Assembly (NCBI GenBank): GCA_013203955.1
Contig: JABMOY010000208.1
Coordinates: 1 to 63,300 of the forward strand
DNA length: 63,300 bases
DNA from: Rhodospirillales bacterium
Lineage (GTDB): Bacteria > Pseudomonadota > Alphaproteobacteria > Rhodospirillales > Casp-alpha2
Direction: 5' to 3'
Shown: positions 17,160-26,449 of the stretch, piece by piece
Numbering within the stretch: position 1 is the first letter of the stretch
How the letters are laid out: each line of letters starts with the position of its first letter
Notes under the pieces: model-generated
Told to the model about the DNA's origin: nothing
The model's input: the letters and a program-made list of their open reading frames with translations, nothing else
Databases searched by the model: none
Program-made: the position numbers and the translations under genes

Positions 17160-18677
17160 TTAACCCTTCTCCTCGGCAGAAGCCTGGTTGCTTTTTTTCA
17201 AACCGTCCCAGAACGTTTTTCCAATGACGAAGAAGGTCAGCGCCATCAGCCCCATCGCAACGGGGCGGCGGTAGAACATGAAGGTATCTATCTGTGAAAG
17301 GATGACGACCTGCTGCAAGGCGCGTTCCCATTCGGGGGCAAGGATGAAGCCGATCAGGAAGGCGACATACGAAAAGTCGAATTTACGCATGAAGTACCCG
17401 ATGATCCCGAATATCAGCATGACGATGACGTCGAACATCGAAGACTGGCCCAGGTAGGACCCCATGATGCAGGTAAAAATGATGATGGGGTAAAGGATTG
17501 ATGACGGGATTTCCACGGCCTTGCAGAAGAGTTTCATGCCGAACCGGCCGATGATGAGCAGAAAAAAGCTGGCGATGACGAGGCTGCCGTAAATGCCGTA
17601 CATGAGCTGGGCGTTTTCCTGGAACATCAGGGGTCCGGGCTGCATCCCGTGAATCATGAACGCGCCCATCAACATCGCAACGGCAAGGTTGCCGGGAATC
17701 CCTAAGACAAACAGGGGAATCAGGCTGGCGCCGACAACCGCGCTATTGGCGGACTCGGACGCTCCAATCCCCTCGAGCCGGCCCTTGCCGAATTCGTCCC
17801 GGTGTTTTGAGCGCTTCATCGCCTGGTCATAGGACATGAAGGACGCAACCGGCGCGCCCAGGCCCGGCATGGCGCCGACGCCGATGCCGATGGCGCTCCC
17901 CCGCAAAAGGGTTTTGTAGTTGCCGATGAATTCTTTCCAGGAGAGAAGCCGGTCCTCTTTCTTGCTCGAGAACACATTGGGCGCGTGCGCACCATTTTCC
18001 TTGCTGGTGAATTTTTCCAGTTGGATCAGGATCTCCGAAAACGCGAGCAAGCCGATGGCCACGGGAATCAACTTCACGCCGCCTCCCAGCTGATAGATAT
18101 CAAAGGTCAACCTGGGCAATGCCGTAACGGGCTCGGTGCCGATCATGCCAACGGCCAGGCCAAAAGCCGCAGCAATAAGACCCCGGCAAATCGAACTGGT
18201 GCCGATGCCTGCAATGACCGTGAGCGAGAGCGAAATCAGGCCAAATATCTCTGCCGGCCCCATGAACAGCGCCACCGCTGCAAGAGGGGCGGCGATGACA
18301 ATCAGAACACCTGTCGAAATGAAATCCCCGGCGACGGAACTATAGAGCGCCATCCGCAAAGCCTTCTCCCCCTTGCCCTGCTGGGTGAGGGGGTAACCGT
18401 CCCATGCCGTTGCCGCCGCCTCGGGCGTCCCCGGTGTTCGCAACAGCACCGCTGAAATCGCGCCGCCGAAAAAAGCCCCCTTGTTCAGACCAATCAGAAA
18501 ACCGATCGCGGTCAGCGCGGACATGTAGTAGGTCACCGGAATAAACAGCGCGATCGCCATGGGACCGTTGATGCCGGGGATCGCGCCGATCAAAACGCCG
18601 ATGGCGACTCCGGCAAATACGAACATCAGGCTGTTTGGCGAAATGGAATCCAGCAATCCCGCAAAAATCATTTCCAT
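17160..18677 (-). CDS. tctA: Tripartite tricarboxylate-type transporter, large membrane subunit
   Basis: 505 residues, about 12 hydrophobic segments. TctA signatures include GVAIGVLIGAIPGINGPMAIALF near the N-terminus and VGAMPGLGAPVASFMSYDQAMKRSK in the middle (partly quoted). It is the channel-forming subunit of a secondary, receptor-dependent importer in the inner membrane. It lies 29 bases downstream of tctB, and the receptor gene is further upstream. Substrates of this family are mostly carboxylates; nothing here identifies this one. Confidence 0.93.
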   Translation of the reverse strand: MEMIFAGLLDSISPNSLMFVFAGVAIGVLIGAIPGINGPMAIALFIPVTYYMSALTAIGFLIGLNKGAFFGGAISAVLLRTPGTPEAAATAWDGYPLTQQGKGEKALRMALYSSVAGDFISTGVLIVIAAPLAAVALFMGPAEIFGLISLSLTVIAGIGTSSICRGLIAAAFGLAVGMIGTEPVTALPRLTFDIYQLGGGVKLIPVAIGLLAFSEILIQLEKFTSKENGAHAPNVFSSKKEDRLLSWKEFIGNYKTLLRGSAIGIGVGAMPGLGAPVASFMSYDQAMKRSKHRDEFGKGRLEGIGASESANSAVVGASLIPLFVLGIPGNLAVAMLMGAFMIHGMQPGPLMFQENAQLMYGIYGSLVIASFFLLIIGRFGMKLFCKAVEIPSSILYPIIIFTCIMGSYLGQSSMFDVIVMLIFGIIGYFMRKFDFSYVAFLIGFILAPEWERALQQVVILSQIDTFMFYRRPVAMGLMALTFFVIGKTFWDGLKKSNQASAEEKG

Positions 18678-18706
18678 AGGTTTTTATCTCGGTTGTTATT
18701 CATTTT

Positions 18707-19219
18707 TTAAAAAAGCTGGGGTCCGGGGACGGGAACGCCGAAGCCGTAACGCATGGTCACGTACAAAACCGCGACGGCGGCGAAAGAGACGATGACCGGC
18801 TGTACAATTTTCCTGCTGCCGATCACATACTGTATGGCAAGCATGAACAGGAGTGCGGCGGGTACGTACCCGATGTATTCAATGCCGATGACAAGCAAGG
18901 CACAGGGAACCATGAAGCTTAGGAGATGGGGCAGCTTGACCCTGCCGATCTGGGTAAAACCGGTTGTCTGACCGTTCTCGGGAAACTCACTTTCGCCAGG
19001 CGGCAATGTTTTGCCCTTAAGCCTGGTCACGGTATTGCGCAGCAAGGCAAGAAGCGACATCAGCAAAATGACGGATATGGAAACATTTGGCACCAAGGCC
19101 GGTGAGACGCCGTAGCCCGGATAAGGGGGCGTGTAGTTAGGGATTCCCCAGGTCAGCATCAGGATGCAGAATGCCGATATAAGAAGGTATGCAACCGTGT
19201 CTCTTTGTATTCTTGTCAC
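18707..19219 (-). CDS. tctB: Tripartite tricarboxylate-type transporter, small membrane subunit
   Basis: 170 residues from a GTG at 19219 with AGGGGA 7 bases ahead; an in-frame TTG at 19258 would give 183. Four hydrophobic segments (about residues 10-28, 45-65, 95-115 and 135-160 by eye) match TctB, the small integral membrane partner of TctA. It lies between the receptor gene and tctA; a hairpin separates it from the receptor gene. Confidence 0.85.
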   Translation of the reverse strand: MTRIQRDTVAYLLISAFCILMLTWGIPNYTPPYPGYGVSPALVPNVSISVILLMSLLALLRNTVTRLKGKTLPPGESEFPENGQTTGFTQIGRVKLPHLLSFMVPCALLVIGIEYIGYVPAALLFMLAIQYVIGSRKIVQPVIVSFAAVAVLYVTMRYGFGVPVPGPQLF

Positions 19220-19307
19220 ACCATTTCCCCTCGTGACCAAGCGTCCTCTGCCGATCAACGCCCAAAGAGCGTTATCGGCATCGGCATCTTGTTAATTCGC
19301 CACAAAC

Positions 19308-19341
19308 GAAGTGACCCGGTTTGATTCAACCGGATCACTTC
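19308..19341 (-). terminator. Hairpin between the receptor gene and tctB
   Basis: GAAGTGA-C-CCGGTT and AACCGG-A-TCACTTC pair over 13 bp plus one mismatch, with a 6-base loop. It starts 15 bases after the receptor stop. No long T-run follows on the minus strand, so it more likely trims or stabilises the transcript, raising receptor over membrane subunits, than stops all transcription. Confidence 0.6.
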
Positions 19342-19356
19342 AATTTGTTGCATTAT

Positions 19357-20298
19357 TTATTTTTTCGCCTGTTCGCCGAAGGTCTTGTACATGTTCTTCA
19401 TGGCTTGATCGGCGTGGCTCTCTCCCCACTTCACCGGGCGCATCTTAAGGTTCCCCGTGATGAAGGTTTTGGTTTCGGGGTCATTCGCCAGCTTGTCGGC
19501 GGCGGCCAGCAGTTTGGCCTTGGCATCCTTATCAAGGCCCTTCGGCGCAACCAGGGCGACGATCATCTCGATCTGCTCATCGTACCCCTGTTCCTTCAGG
19601 GTCGGCACGTCCGGGATCGGCGGAAGCCTGTCGCCCAACGCCGAGGCGATGAGCTTGATGGTGCCGGCTTCCACGAACTTGTAGAGAATGGCGCCGACGT
19701 AGCCGACTTGCACATGGCCGCCGGTCACCGCCTTAATCACGGACGGCCCGCCTTTACTCGGGATCAGCGCAAGTTTCACGCCTTCCTTCTTGGCGATGCG
19801 GATAAGGGCGTCGCGGTCATCGGCGCCGTGGAACATGGCGGCCATTGTCGAATTGTTGTTCTTTCTGGCCCAGGCGAAGGCTCCCTTCAGGGTTTTCCAA
19901 GGCGCGTCGCCCTTGGCGATGAAGCCGCTGGAGTTCAGCGCCACCAGGGTGAGGTAGTCAAAATCATCATATGTATATGTCAGCTTATTGTGATGCGGCT
20001 CATAGGTATAGGGGGTCGCCGACGTAACGCCGATGGAGTATCCGTCCGCCTTGGACCGGCTCAATTCGGTCGCCATCACGGTGCCGTGGGATCCGGTGAC
20101 GTTTTTGACGTTAATGGGTTGCCCCAGAATCTTGCTGAACCGCTGCGACAAACCGCGGGCAAGGCGGTCGATCTGCGCACCTGGTTGAGTCATGGTCAGG
20201 AACGTAATGGGACGGCTCGGATATTCGCCGGCAGCGGTGGGTCCCGCGAGCATGACCGCAAACACTAGGCCAAGCCCAATCGAAAGCATTTTTCTCAT
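19357..20298 (-). CDS. Tct-type periplasmic receptor (Bug family)
   Basis: 313 residues with a signal peptide (MRKMLSIGLGLVFAVMLAGPTAAG). The mature part begins EYPSRPITFLTMTQPGAQIDRLARGL, the usual Bug/TctC ligand-loop start, and contains VTGSHGTVMATELSRSKADG and a C-terminal lobe. It binds a small, usually carboxylated, solute in the periplasm for TctAB. The normal GGGxD loop reads TQPGAQID here, a departure that may reflect a different ligand. First gene of the receptor-tctB-tctA-DUF3604 run. Confidence 0.9.
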   Translation of the reverse strand: MRKMLSIGLGLVFAVMLAGPTAAGEYPSRPITFLTMTQPGAQIDRLARGLSQRFSKILGQPINVKNVTGSHGTVMATELSRSKADGYSIGVTSATPYTYEPHHNKLTYTYDDFDYLTLVALNSSGFIAKGDAPWKTLKGAFAWARKNNNSTMAAMFHGADDRDALIRIAKKEGVKLALIPSKGGPSVIKAVTGGHVQVGYVGAILYKFVEAGTIKLIASALGDRLPPIPDVPTLKEQGYDEQIEMIVALVAPKGLDKDAKAKLLAAADKLANDPETKTFITGNLKMRPVKWGESHADQAMKNMYKTFGEQAKK

Positions 20299-20365
20299 CG
20301 TAAATCCTCCATGTTAAAAAATTATTCATTATTCGGCCCTTATTTAAGACACGGCCCTTTTGTCG

Positions 20366-20524
20366 TTATATTGACAGCATAGTATCAAGCACGGCGAGAA
20401 ACTCGCCCGGTTCCACCTCGACATTGAATTCTTTAAAAATCGGAAGAGTGCCGCCGTAACTAAAGTGCAACCCGCCGATCAACAGGTCGTCGCCACCGAC
20501 GTGGTGGGCGGACTTTTCGGACAT
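20366..20524 (-). pseudogene. Truncated ABC transporter ATPase (N-terminus only)
   Basis: 52 codons from an ATG at 20524 with a strong GGGGGAGG site 7 bases ahead. IGGLHFSYGGTLPIFKEF and VEVEPGEFLAVL match the A-loop region of an ABC ATPase up to the point where the Walker A motif GPSGCGKST should begin; instead the frame reads DTMLSI and stops (TAA). The rest of the gene is absent; the receptor gene promoter region follows. I read this as a deletion remnant of a second transporter, unless the short peptide is itself expressed. Confidence 0.65.
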
Positions 20525-20728
20525 AATTAAAGCCTCCCCCGCATTTGGGCGCCTCCTAAATGGTTCACCATTTCTTTGCAAGGCGCTAGGAAATAACAGC
20601 AGGTTCATAAAAAGAAATCTGTCAGCTAGGCGACAAACAGGTAAAATCATTTACTGCTATTATCAGCAACCAGCAACCAGCAACCAGCAGGAAGCACAGA
20701 GAAGCCAAAATTACCTTTAGCTGAGAGT

Positions 20729-21472
20729 ATGATTGGCTTTGCGCATGAAACGAAGGATAAACCGGTGGAAAACAGCCTGACCTTGTCAGCCCCCTTGGAT
20801 TTCCTAACGAAGTTGTCCGATAAGCATCGCGGCGAAATCGAGGCCATTGCCCGGCCCTGCGTTTTTGCCAAGAACGACCTTATTTTCGGCGCCGGGTCCC
20901 CTGGCCGGGACATCTACATTTTGGTCGAAGGCCGGGTGAAAATTTATCAATTGTCGGATCTTGGCCGAAAAGTAATCTTATGGTTTTGCTTTTCCGGTGA
21001 ATTGTTCGGCCTTGCCGAGACGTCTCAGGTCAGACCCAGGGAGGTTCATGCCCAGGCTTGCGCCAAATCCCGTGTGCTGGTCGTTTCGGAGAAGGCTTTC
21101 AAGGCCTTCCTGGCCACCCACCCCGATACTGCGCTGTTGGTCATTGAAGTTTTGTCATCGCGCCTGCGCGTTGCCGGGGAAATGCTTCTCAACGTCAGTT
21201 CCGATGACGTGATGACGCGGCTGATCAAGTTGATTACCCGGCTTAACGCCATTTACGGCAAACGGGTCGAACACGAATCATTCCTCGACATTCACCTGAC
21301 ACACCAGGACATGGCCGATATGATCGGCGCAAGCCGCCAGACGGTGACCATGACGCTGGGTCTGTTGCGGCGCAAAGGCGTGCTCAGGGTCGAAGACCGC
21401 CGGTTGCATATACCCGATGTTGAGCTTCTTGAAACCATCTCGTTGGAACACGGCTTCGACCATGTGCAATAA
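20729..21472 (+). CDS. Crp/Fnr-family transcriptional regulator
   Basis: 247 residues. N-terminal cyclic-nucleotide-binding-like beta barrel (FGAGSPGRDIYILVEGRVKIYQL, partly quoted, with GRVKIYQL), dimer helix around residues 140-165, and a C-terminal HTH containing LTHQDMADMIGASRQTVTMTL (about residues 190-212). No N-terminal Cys cluster, so it is not an oxygen-sensing FNR; the effector is unknown. Divergent from the truncated ABC remnant. The next gene, a methyltransferase, starts 34 bases later in the same direction. Confidence 0.88.
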   Translation: MIGFAHETKDKPVENSLTLSAPLDFLTKLSDKHRGEIEAIARPCVFAKNDLIFGAGSPGRDIYILVEGRVKIYQLSDLGRKVILWFCFSGELFGLAETSQVRPREVHAQACAKSRVLVVSEKAFKAFLATHPDTALLVIEVLSSRLRVAGEMLLNVSSDDVMTRLIKLITRLNAIYGKRVEHESFLDIHLTHQDMADMIGASRQTVTMTLGLLRRKGVLRVEDRRLHIPDVELLETISLEHGFDHVQ

Positions 21473-21506
21473 GCCATCCTCAGCGAAGATAGATTTAAGG
21501 GATTGA

Positions 21507-22178
21507 ATGGTGAACGATACCGAAACCGCGCATCAAGCCTGGGATGAAACCTGGAAATCGGAGAACGGTCGCGCCATCTGGCTCGATCCCGAAGAAGACG
21601 TCCGTGACCTTGTCGGCAAATTAAAGGCCGCGGACACCGTAAAAGCGCTCGATCTCGGCTGCGGGGTCGGTCGCCATGCCGTCTATTTGGCGTCCCAGGG
21701 GTTCGAGACCTATGCCTTGGACGGCAGCGAAACCGGCATCGAACACGCCCGCCAACAGACCGAAAAAGCCGGCCTGGAGATTGATTTCCGAGTCGGCATG
21801 ATGACGGACCTTCCCTTTGATGACGCCATGTTCGATTACGTTCTGGCGTTCAATGTCATCTATCACGGCGACCCAAAGACCGTGGGCAAGGCGATTTCTG
21901 AAATTCGCCGGATACTCAAGGCGGGCGGAACCTACCAAGGCACCATGTTATCGAAACGAAACGATCACTTCGGCAAGGGAGAAGAGATCGAAAAAGACAC
22001 CTTTATCTACGACCACGATGGCACCGGTGACGAAGCTCATCCACACTTTTATTGCAATGCCCGGGAATTGGTTGAACTTTTCGACGGGTTCGAGCTCCAG
22101 AAGCTTCTGGATGTCGATCATTCCCACCGGCGCCCCGAGCATTGGCATTGGCACTTGGTGGCGGAACGGCTGGCGTAA
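21507..22178 (+). CDS. Class I SAM-dependent methyltransferase (TehB/thiol S-methyltransferase-like)
   Basis: 223 residues. Motif I is VKALDLGCGVGRHAVYLA (about residue 50), motif II acidic residue in YALDGSE, and LPFDDAMFDYVLAFNVIYHG follows. The C-terminus is His/Trp-rich (HSHRRPEHWHWHLV), unusual and possibly metal- or oxyanion-binding. Close relatives methylate tellurite, selenite, thiols or small molecules; the substrate here is unknown. Probably co-transcribed with the Crp/Fnr-type gene. Confidence 0.8.
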   Translation: MVNDTETAHQAWDETWKSENGRAIWLDPEEDVRDLVGKLKAADTVKALDLGCGVGRHAVYLASQGFETYALDGSETGIEHARQQTEKAGLEIDFRVGMMTDLPFDDAMFDYVLAFNVIYHGDPKTVGKAISEIRRILKAGGTYQGTMLSKRNDHFGKGEEIEKDTFIYDHDGTGDEAHPHFYCNARELVELFDGFELQKLLDVDHSHRRPEHWHWHLVAERLA

Positions 22179-22364
22179 TTATTCCAGTCTGGCTTAATTA
22201 TTCCGGAAAACGTGCCCGCGCAACGCAGGCTTCGGGAATCCTATTTCGTCGCCATTGTCACACCGGCGATCAAGCATTTGAAATTGGAACTTGCCGGGGA
22301 CGGCGCTTGCCCGATATAAGCCCATTTGCCTAAAGCGTAATTGGGACCAGCCGTTATTTCCGAT

Positions 22365-23495
22365 ATGACAAAAACAACCGCCCAAACAGCCCGCCCGGAG
22401 TCTTGGCAAGGCGCCCGGACCTTCGTGGTCGAACGCAAGGTTGCGGAATGCGACATCATTACGTCTTTCTATTTGGCGCCTGAAGACGGCGCGCCGCTGC
22501 CCAGTTTCGAGCCGGGGCAGTTTCTGGCTCTGGAACTCGACATCCCCGGGGAAAAAGACACGGTCCGCCGCACCTTCACCATTTCATGCAGCCCCACCGA
22601 TCCGGCCTTTTACCGGCTGACCATCAAGCGCGAACCCCCGCCCCCGGACCAGCCGGACGCACCACCGGGGCTTTCTTCCAATTTTTTTCACGACCATGTG
22701 GACGTCGGCACCAAGATCAACGTTAAGGCGCCTGCCGGAAAATTCTTCCTGGATGTAGCGTCGGACGTGCCGGTGGTGTTGTTGAGCGGCGGCGTTGGGT
22801 TGACGCCGATGATCAGCATGGTGAATACCATCGTCGATCAAGGGAATGGGCGCGATGTCTGGTTCATTCATGGCACCCGTGGGCGCAAGGAACACGCCCT
22901 GGGCGACCATGTGCGCCAACTGGCGGCGAAAAACGCCAACGTCAAAACCCATACCGTCTACGAAAAGGCCGGCCCGGACTGCGTCAAGGGTCAGCATTAT
23001 GATTCGGAAGGCTTCATCACCCTTGAATTGCTACAAGACTTGCTGGGCGGTACCGATTTTGAGTTCTACCTGTGCGGGCCGCCGGCGTTCATGAAGGTAA
23101 TCTATAACGTCCTTTACGATTGGGGCGCCGATGAAACCCGCATTCATTACGAATTTTTCGGCCCGGCCACCGTGTTGCGCGAAGGCGCGCCGCCGCCGGA
23201 CGAAGCGGCGCAAGATTCCGGGGCCGAAGACGCCGGACAGGGGGGCACCATCACTTTCGCCCAATCGGGGCGCACCGCCGAATGGGAACCGAAGTTCGAA
23301 AACTTATTGGAATTCGCCGAAGCCAATGGATTGGCGCCGGCGTCGGGTTGCCGGGACGGTATTTGTCAGACCTGTATGGTCGAATTGATGGAAGGCGAAG
23401 TCATCTACGCCGAAGACCCCATTATCCCGCCGGACCCGGGGTTTGTCTTGATTTGCCAAGCCAAACCCAACGGTGATGTGACCATCGACATCTAA
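22365..23495 (+). CDS. FAD-dependent reductase with C-terminal 2Fe-2S ferredoxin domain
   Basis: 376 residues from the ATG at 22365; a TTG at 22341 is also in frame, and neither has a strong ribosome site. N-terminal FAD-binding barrel (RRTFTISCSP is the FAD motif, about residue 73), then NAD(P)-binding VVLLSGGVGLTPMISMV (about residue 140) and a plant-type ferredoxin domain with CRDGICQTC and a final Cys in LICQAKP. It transfers electrons from NAD(P)H to a partner oxygenase or reductase; similar in build to Hcr, VanB and glycine-betaine monooxygenase reductases. No oxygenase partner is in the window. Its stop overlaps the convergent MFS gene by 4 bases. Confidence 0.87.
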   Translation: MTKTTAQTARPESWQGARTFVVERKVAECDIITSFYLAPEDGAPLPSFEPGQFLALELDIPGEKDTVRRTFTISCSPTDPAFYRLTIKREPPPPDQPDAPPGLSSNFFHDHVDVGTKINVKAPAGKFFLDVASDVPVVLLSGGVGLTPMISMVNTIVDQGNGRDVWFIHGTRGRKEHALGDHVRQLAAKNANVKTHTVYEKAGPDCVKGQHYDSEGFITLELLQDLLGGTDFEFYLCGPPAFMKVIYNVLYDWGADETRIHYEFFGPATVLREGAPPPDEAAQDSGAEDAGQGGTITFAQSGRTAEWEPKFENLLEFAEANGLAPASGCRDGICQTCMVELMEGEVIYAEDPIIPPDPGFVLICQAKPNGDVTIDI

Positions 23496-24790
23496 AGCGC
23501 CCTTAAGGCCCGTCCGTGCGTTTCGCGGATCATCAACCCCATGCCGACGGCGATGGCGGCGAATAACGGCAGAACCCAAAGTGCCTGATCGAAGGCGGTG
23601 GCGGAATAAAGCCGCTGTCCGGCATCCATTTGGCCGGCCCAATTATTGTCCAGAAGCCAACCGGTAAGCGGTTGCATAACGGCCCCCGATAAAATGATTC
23701 CCATATTTACGATGGCCATGGCGGTTCCGGCCACGCGCGCTTCGTTATGTTCACGCACGGTCGCGAACAGAAGGATCACGGCGCCGGAAAACAGGCCATT
23801 GATGAATAAAAGGATATTTATGCCCAAAGCCGAAAGCTCAGGCCCATAAAGCAGCAGGCTGATTGTCGATAGGGCGACGAGGCTGCAAAAAACGAAGGGC
23901 GCTTTGCGGCGGGCAAAGCGATCCGAAATCCAGCCAATAATAGGCGCGCCAATTCCCCAGCCGAGAAGCATTAGCGACATCGATCCGGCAGCCTGGGGTC
24001 TGGTAAAACCTTGAACTTCCATCAAATAAGGAACGCCCCATAGCGCCCCGAAAGCGAAAAGGGTCGCCAGCGTCGTAAACCCGGCGGCGGCGAGAACCCA
24101 CGTTTGCGGTTGTCTTAGCGCTTGGGCGATTTCGTACATCAGGGGCTGTGTGGTTTTTTTATCGATGCCTTGGGCCTTTCCCTTGGGGCGGCCCTGAATC
24201 ATCACCGAGATAATAATGCCGATGCAAAGAAGAAGCGTAAAAAGACCGGCTCCGTTCATGGCGCCGCGCCAACCGAATTCCCCAACCACCCAAGCCAAGG
24301 GCGCTTGACCGGTAAGCCCGCCCACCGTTCCGATCATCACCGTCAATCCGCTGAGCAGGGCAAACCGGTGCGTGGGAAACCAATCGGTGGCGATTTTGAG
24401 GGTCGTCACGAAGCTGAATCCAGCGCCTACCCCGATGATGAAACGCCCCATATAGGCGATGGTGCTGCTATCGGCGAAGGCAATAAGGAAACTGCCGAAA
24501 GCACAAATGGCGGCGGAAAAACCAAGAAGCCGACGCGGCCCCCAGCGATCGGCCAGCACCCCGGTCGGCAGTTGAACCAAAGCGTACCCCCAGAAATAGA
24601 AGGCCGACAAATTTCCCAGCGCGGCCCCCGAAAGGGAAAGGTCGCGCATCAACTCACCGACCATGACACTCGGCGAGACTCGCTGAAAAATGGCGATGAA
24701 ATAAAATAGAGCGCCAAATCCCCACATCACCCAGGGAAGAAAATGCCCCTTTGGATTTTGGTCGCGGCTTGCGGACGATGGGTTAGGCAT
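23492..24790 (-). CDS. MFS transporter
   Basis: 432 residues from the ATG at 24790 (GGTAGG 7 bases ahead); a TTG at 24805 would add five. Twelve hydrophobic segments; LADRWGPRRLLGFSA is the loop 2-3 signature of the major facilitator superfamily, repeated weakly as SDRFARRKAPFVF in the second half. Organic anion or nitrate/formate-type cousins share this form; the cargo is not evident. Convergent with the flavin reductase gene. Confidence 0.88.
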   Translation of the reverse strand: MPNPSSASRDQNPKGHFLPWVMWGFGALFYFIAIFQRVSPSVMVGELMRDLSLSGAALGNLSAFYFWGYALVQLPTGVLADRWGPRRLLGFSAAICAFGSFLIAFADSSTIAYMGRFIIGVGAGFSFVTTLKIATDWFPTHRFALLSGLTVMIGTVGGLTGQAPLAWVVGEFGWRGAMNGAGLFTLLLCIGIIISVMIQGRPKGKAQGIDKKTTQPLMYEIAQALRQPQTWVLAAAGFTTLATLFAFGALWGVPYLMEVQGFTRPQAAGSMSLMLLGWGIGAPIIGWISDRFARRKAPFVFCSLVALSTISLLLYGPELSALGINILLFINGLFSGAVILLFATVREHNEARVAGTAMAIVNMGIILSGAVMQPLTGWLLDNNWAGQMDAGQRLYSATAFDQALWVLPLFAAIAVGMGLMIRETHGRALRAL

Positions 24791-24856
24791 TGGTGAACCT
24801 ACCAAGCAAAGTGAAGGTCTGGGAGAATTAATTCCGGATAAAGCGGCAAAAAGCGC

Positions 24857-25537
24857 CTACAGTAGGCCTTTGATTTCCTGGTGGCGGTGGCCGATATAGG
24901 TGGTCATGACTTCCTCGGCCTTGTCCGGCTGGCGGGCGACGATGGCGTCAACCACGCCCTTGGTCATTTCGTCATGGGAATGGGCGACCGGCTCCCTATT
25001 CTCGGACTTGGAAGCAATATAAAACCACAGCCTGAGGTGCAGGTTGAAAATCCGGGGCACCGCTTCCTCGAGATAGATGTTCTTTGACGCGCGGGCGAGG
25101 GCGGCGTGGAATTTTCGGTCAAGGGCGACAAATTCGTCGATGTCGCCGTCTTCGGTGGCTTTGTTTAATTGCCGGTCCAGGGACCGCAATTCCCGGATAT
25201 CATCTTCAGTCGCCCGCTGTGCCGCCAGGCGGGCCGCGGACCCTTCGACGAGGCTGCGAAATTCGTAAATGCTCTGCACGTTGGTGGCGCCGATGTCGTT
25301 GACCAACATGCCCCGGTTCGGCAAATGCTGGACCAGCCCTTCGGCGGCGATGCGTTGCATCGCTTCGCGGATCGGTGTGCGCCCGATCGCCAACTCCGCC
25401 ATCAGGTTTTTTTCAACCAAGACGGCGCCGGGGGGCAGTTCAAGTCGGGTGATTTTACGCACTAGAAGTTGATACGCCTTCTCGGCCAGGGATACGGGTG
25501 CTTCTGTGTCGGCAAAGGCGAGGTCGGTTGGCGTCAT
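24857..25537 (-). CDS. GntR-family regulator (FCD type)
   Basis: 226 residues. N-terminal winged helix (ELAIGRTPIREAMQRIAAEGLVQ, partly quoted as IGRTPIREAMQRI, about residues 50-62) and a C-terminal all-helical FCD ligand domain from about residue 90 with the metal-binding pattern D...H (FVALDRKFHAAL) and two later His (AHSHDEM, TYIGHRHQE). Overlaps the CobW gene by 4 bases and ends the corrinoid operon A, so it is the likely local regulator and may bind the AT-rich palindromes at 30294-30328 and 32041-32061. Confidence 0.88.
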   Translation of the reverse strand: MTPTDLAFADTEAPVSLAEKAYQLLVRKITRLELPPGAVLVEKNLMAELAIGRTPIREAMQRIAAEGLVQHLPNRGMLVNDIGATNVQSIYEFRSLVEGSAARLAAQRATEDDIRELRSLDRQLNKATEDGDIDEFVALDRKFHAALARASKNIYLEEAVPRIFNLHLRLWFYIASKSENREPVAHSHDEMTKGVVDAIVARQPDKAEEVMTTYIGHRHQEIKGLL

Positions 25538-26448
25538 GGTTTAAGTCCTTGGGTTTGGTAAAACCGTTTTTCCAGGCCTTCGAGGTCTATTTCCTTACCG
25601 ATAAATACCATGCGGCCGTCATGGGGGCCATCGACGGGGTGAATGTCGAGCTGGCCGGTAGCGAATTGCACCAGCCGCGTTTCGCCGTCGATGGTCATGA
25701 AGCCTTTGGCGCGAAAGACTTGGTCGTCCAAGCCACCGAAGAATTTTTCAACCGCGTCCCGGCCAAGATCGCCATCGCAGCCGAGAACCAGCGAATCAAA
25801 CTGCGTATGCTCGTGTTCATGATGATGGGTGTCGGGGGCGTTGACATGCTTGGCGCTTCGACCTTCCAGCAGGATATCCAAATCCGTGTCGCATTGTTCG
25901 GTGTAGATCAAGCTGGCATCGGGGTTGAGGGCGGCGATTTGGTCGTGCACGGCGTTAAGTTCAGCCCCGTCCCCGGCCATGTCGATCTTGTTCAAAAGAA
26001 CGACATCGGCGTGGACGACTTGCTCGGTGTAGAACTGACCAAGCATTTCGCGAATTTTCGGAAACTTCGGTGTATCGACGACACAGACCACGGGGCCTAA
26101 GTCGAGGTCGACCATGGTCCCGAATTGCGGGTCCCACAGCGATTCCAGCGTATCGGCGGGCTCCGCCAAGCCGCTGGCTTCGACGATGGTGCGCTCTATG
26201 CCGCCTTTTCCCTGCAATTCCTCTATGGCGCTGTTCAAGGACCCTTTCAAGGTGCAGCAAAAACATCCCGACGTCAGTTGGATCATGTCGACGGATTGGC
26301 CTTCAAGGATATCACCGTCGATGCCGACATCACCGAATTCGTTGACGATAACGGCCGTCGATTGGGCGCCTGCGCGCTCAGCCAGGATGCGCCGCACCAG
26401 GGTCGTTTTGCCCGACCCCAAAAATCCGAATATCAGGTTCAACCGCAT
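25534..26448 (-). CDS. CobW/COG0523 family GTPase
   Basis: 304 residues. P-loop FGFLGSGKTTLVRRIL at the start, the metal-binding CxCC in LTSGCFCCTLKG (about residue 65), Walker B-like VEASGLAEPADTL, and NKID. A His-rich stretch (DTHHHEHEHTQ, about residue 205) could hold metal. C-terminal CobW_C domain follows. COG0523 GTPases insert or deliver metals; within this operon a link to corrinoid cobalt or to the zinc of the UroD-type methyltransferase is plausible. Starts 1 base after the re-activator gene ends. Confidence 0.87.
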   Translation of the reverse strand: MRLNLIFGFLGSGKTTLVRRILAERAGAQSTAVIVNEFGDVGIDGDILEGQSVDMIQLTSGCFCCTLKGSLNSAIEELQGKGGIERTIVEASGLAEPADTLESLWDPQFGTMVDLDLGPVVCVVDTPKFPKIREMLGQFYTEQVVHADVVLLNKIDMAGDGAELNAVHDQIAALNPDASLIYTEQCDTDLDILLEGRSAKHVNAPDTHHHEHEHTQFDSLVLGCDGDLGRDAVEKFFGGLDDQVFRAKGFMTIDGETRLVQFATGQLDIHPVDGPHDGRMVFIGKEIDLEGLEKRFYQTQGLKP

Positions 26449-26449
26449 G

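Noticed and set aside
20366-20524. Sec codon explaining the short ABC ORF
   Set aside because: It ends in TAA and the following bases do not continue an ATPase.
20663-20690. CAGCAAC short tandem repeat, three copies
   Set aside because: Too short and imperfect for iterons or CRISPR; no function evident. No CRISPR array exists in the window.
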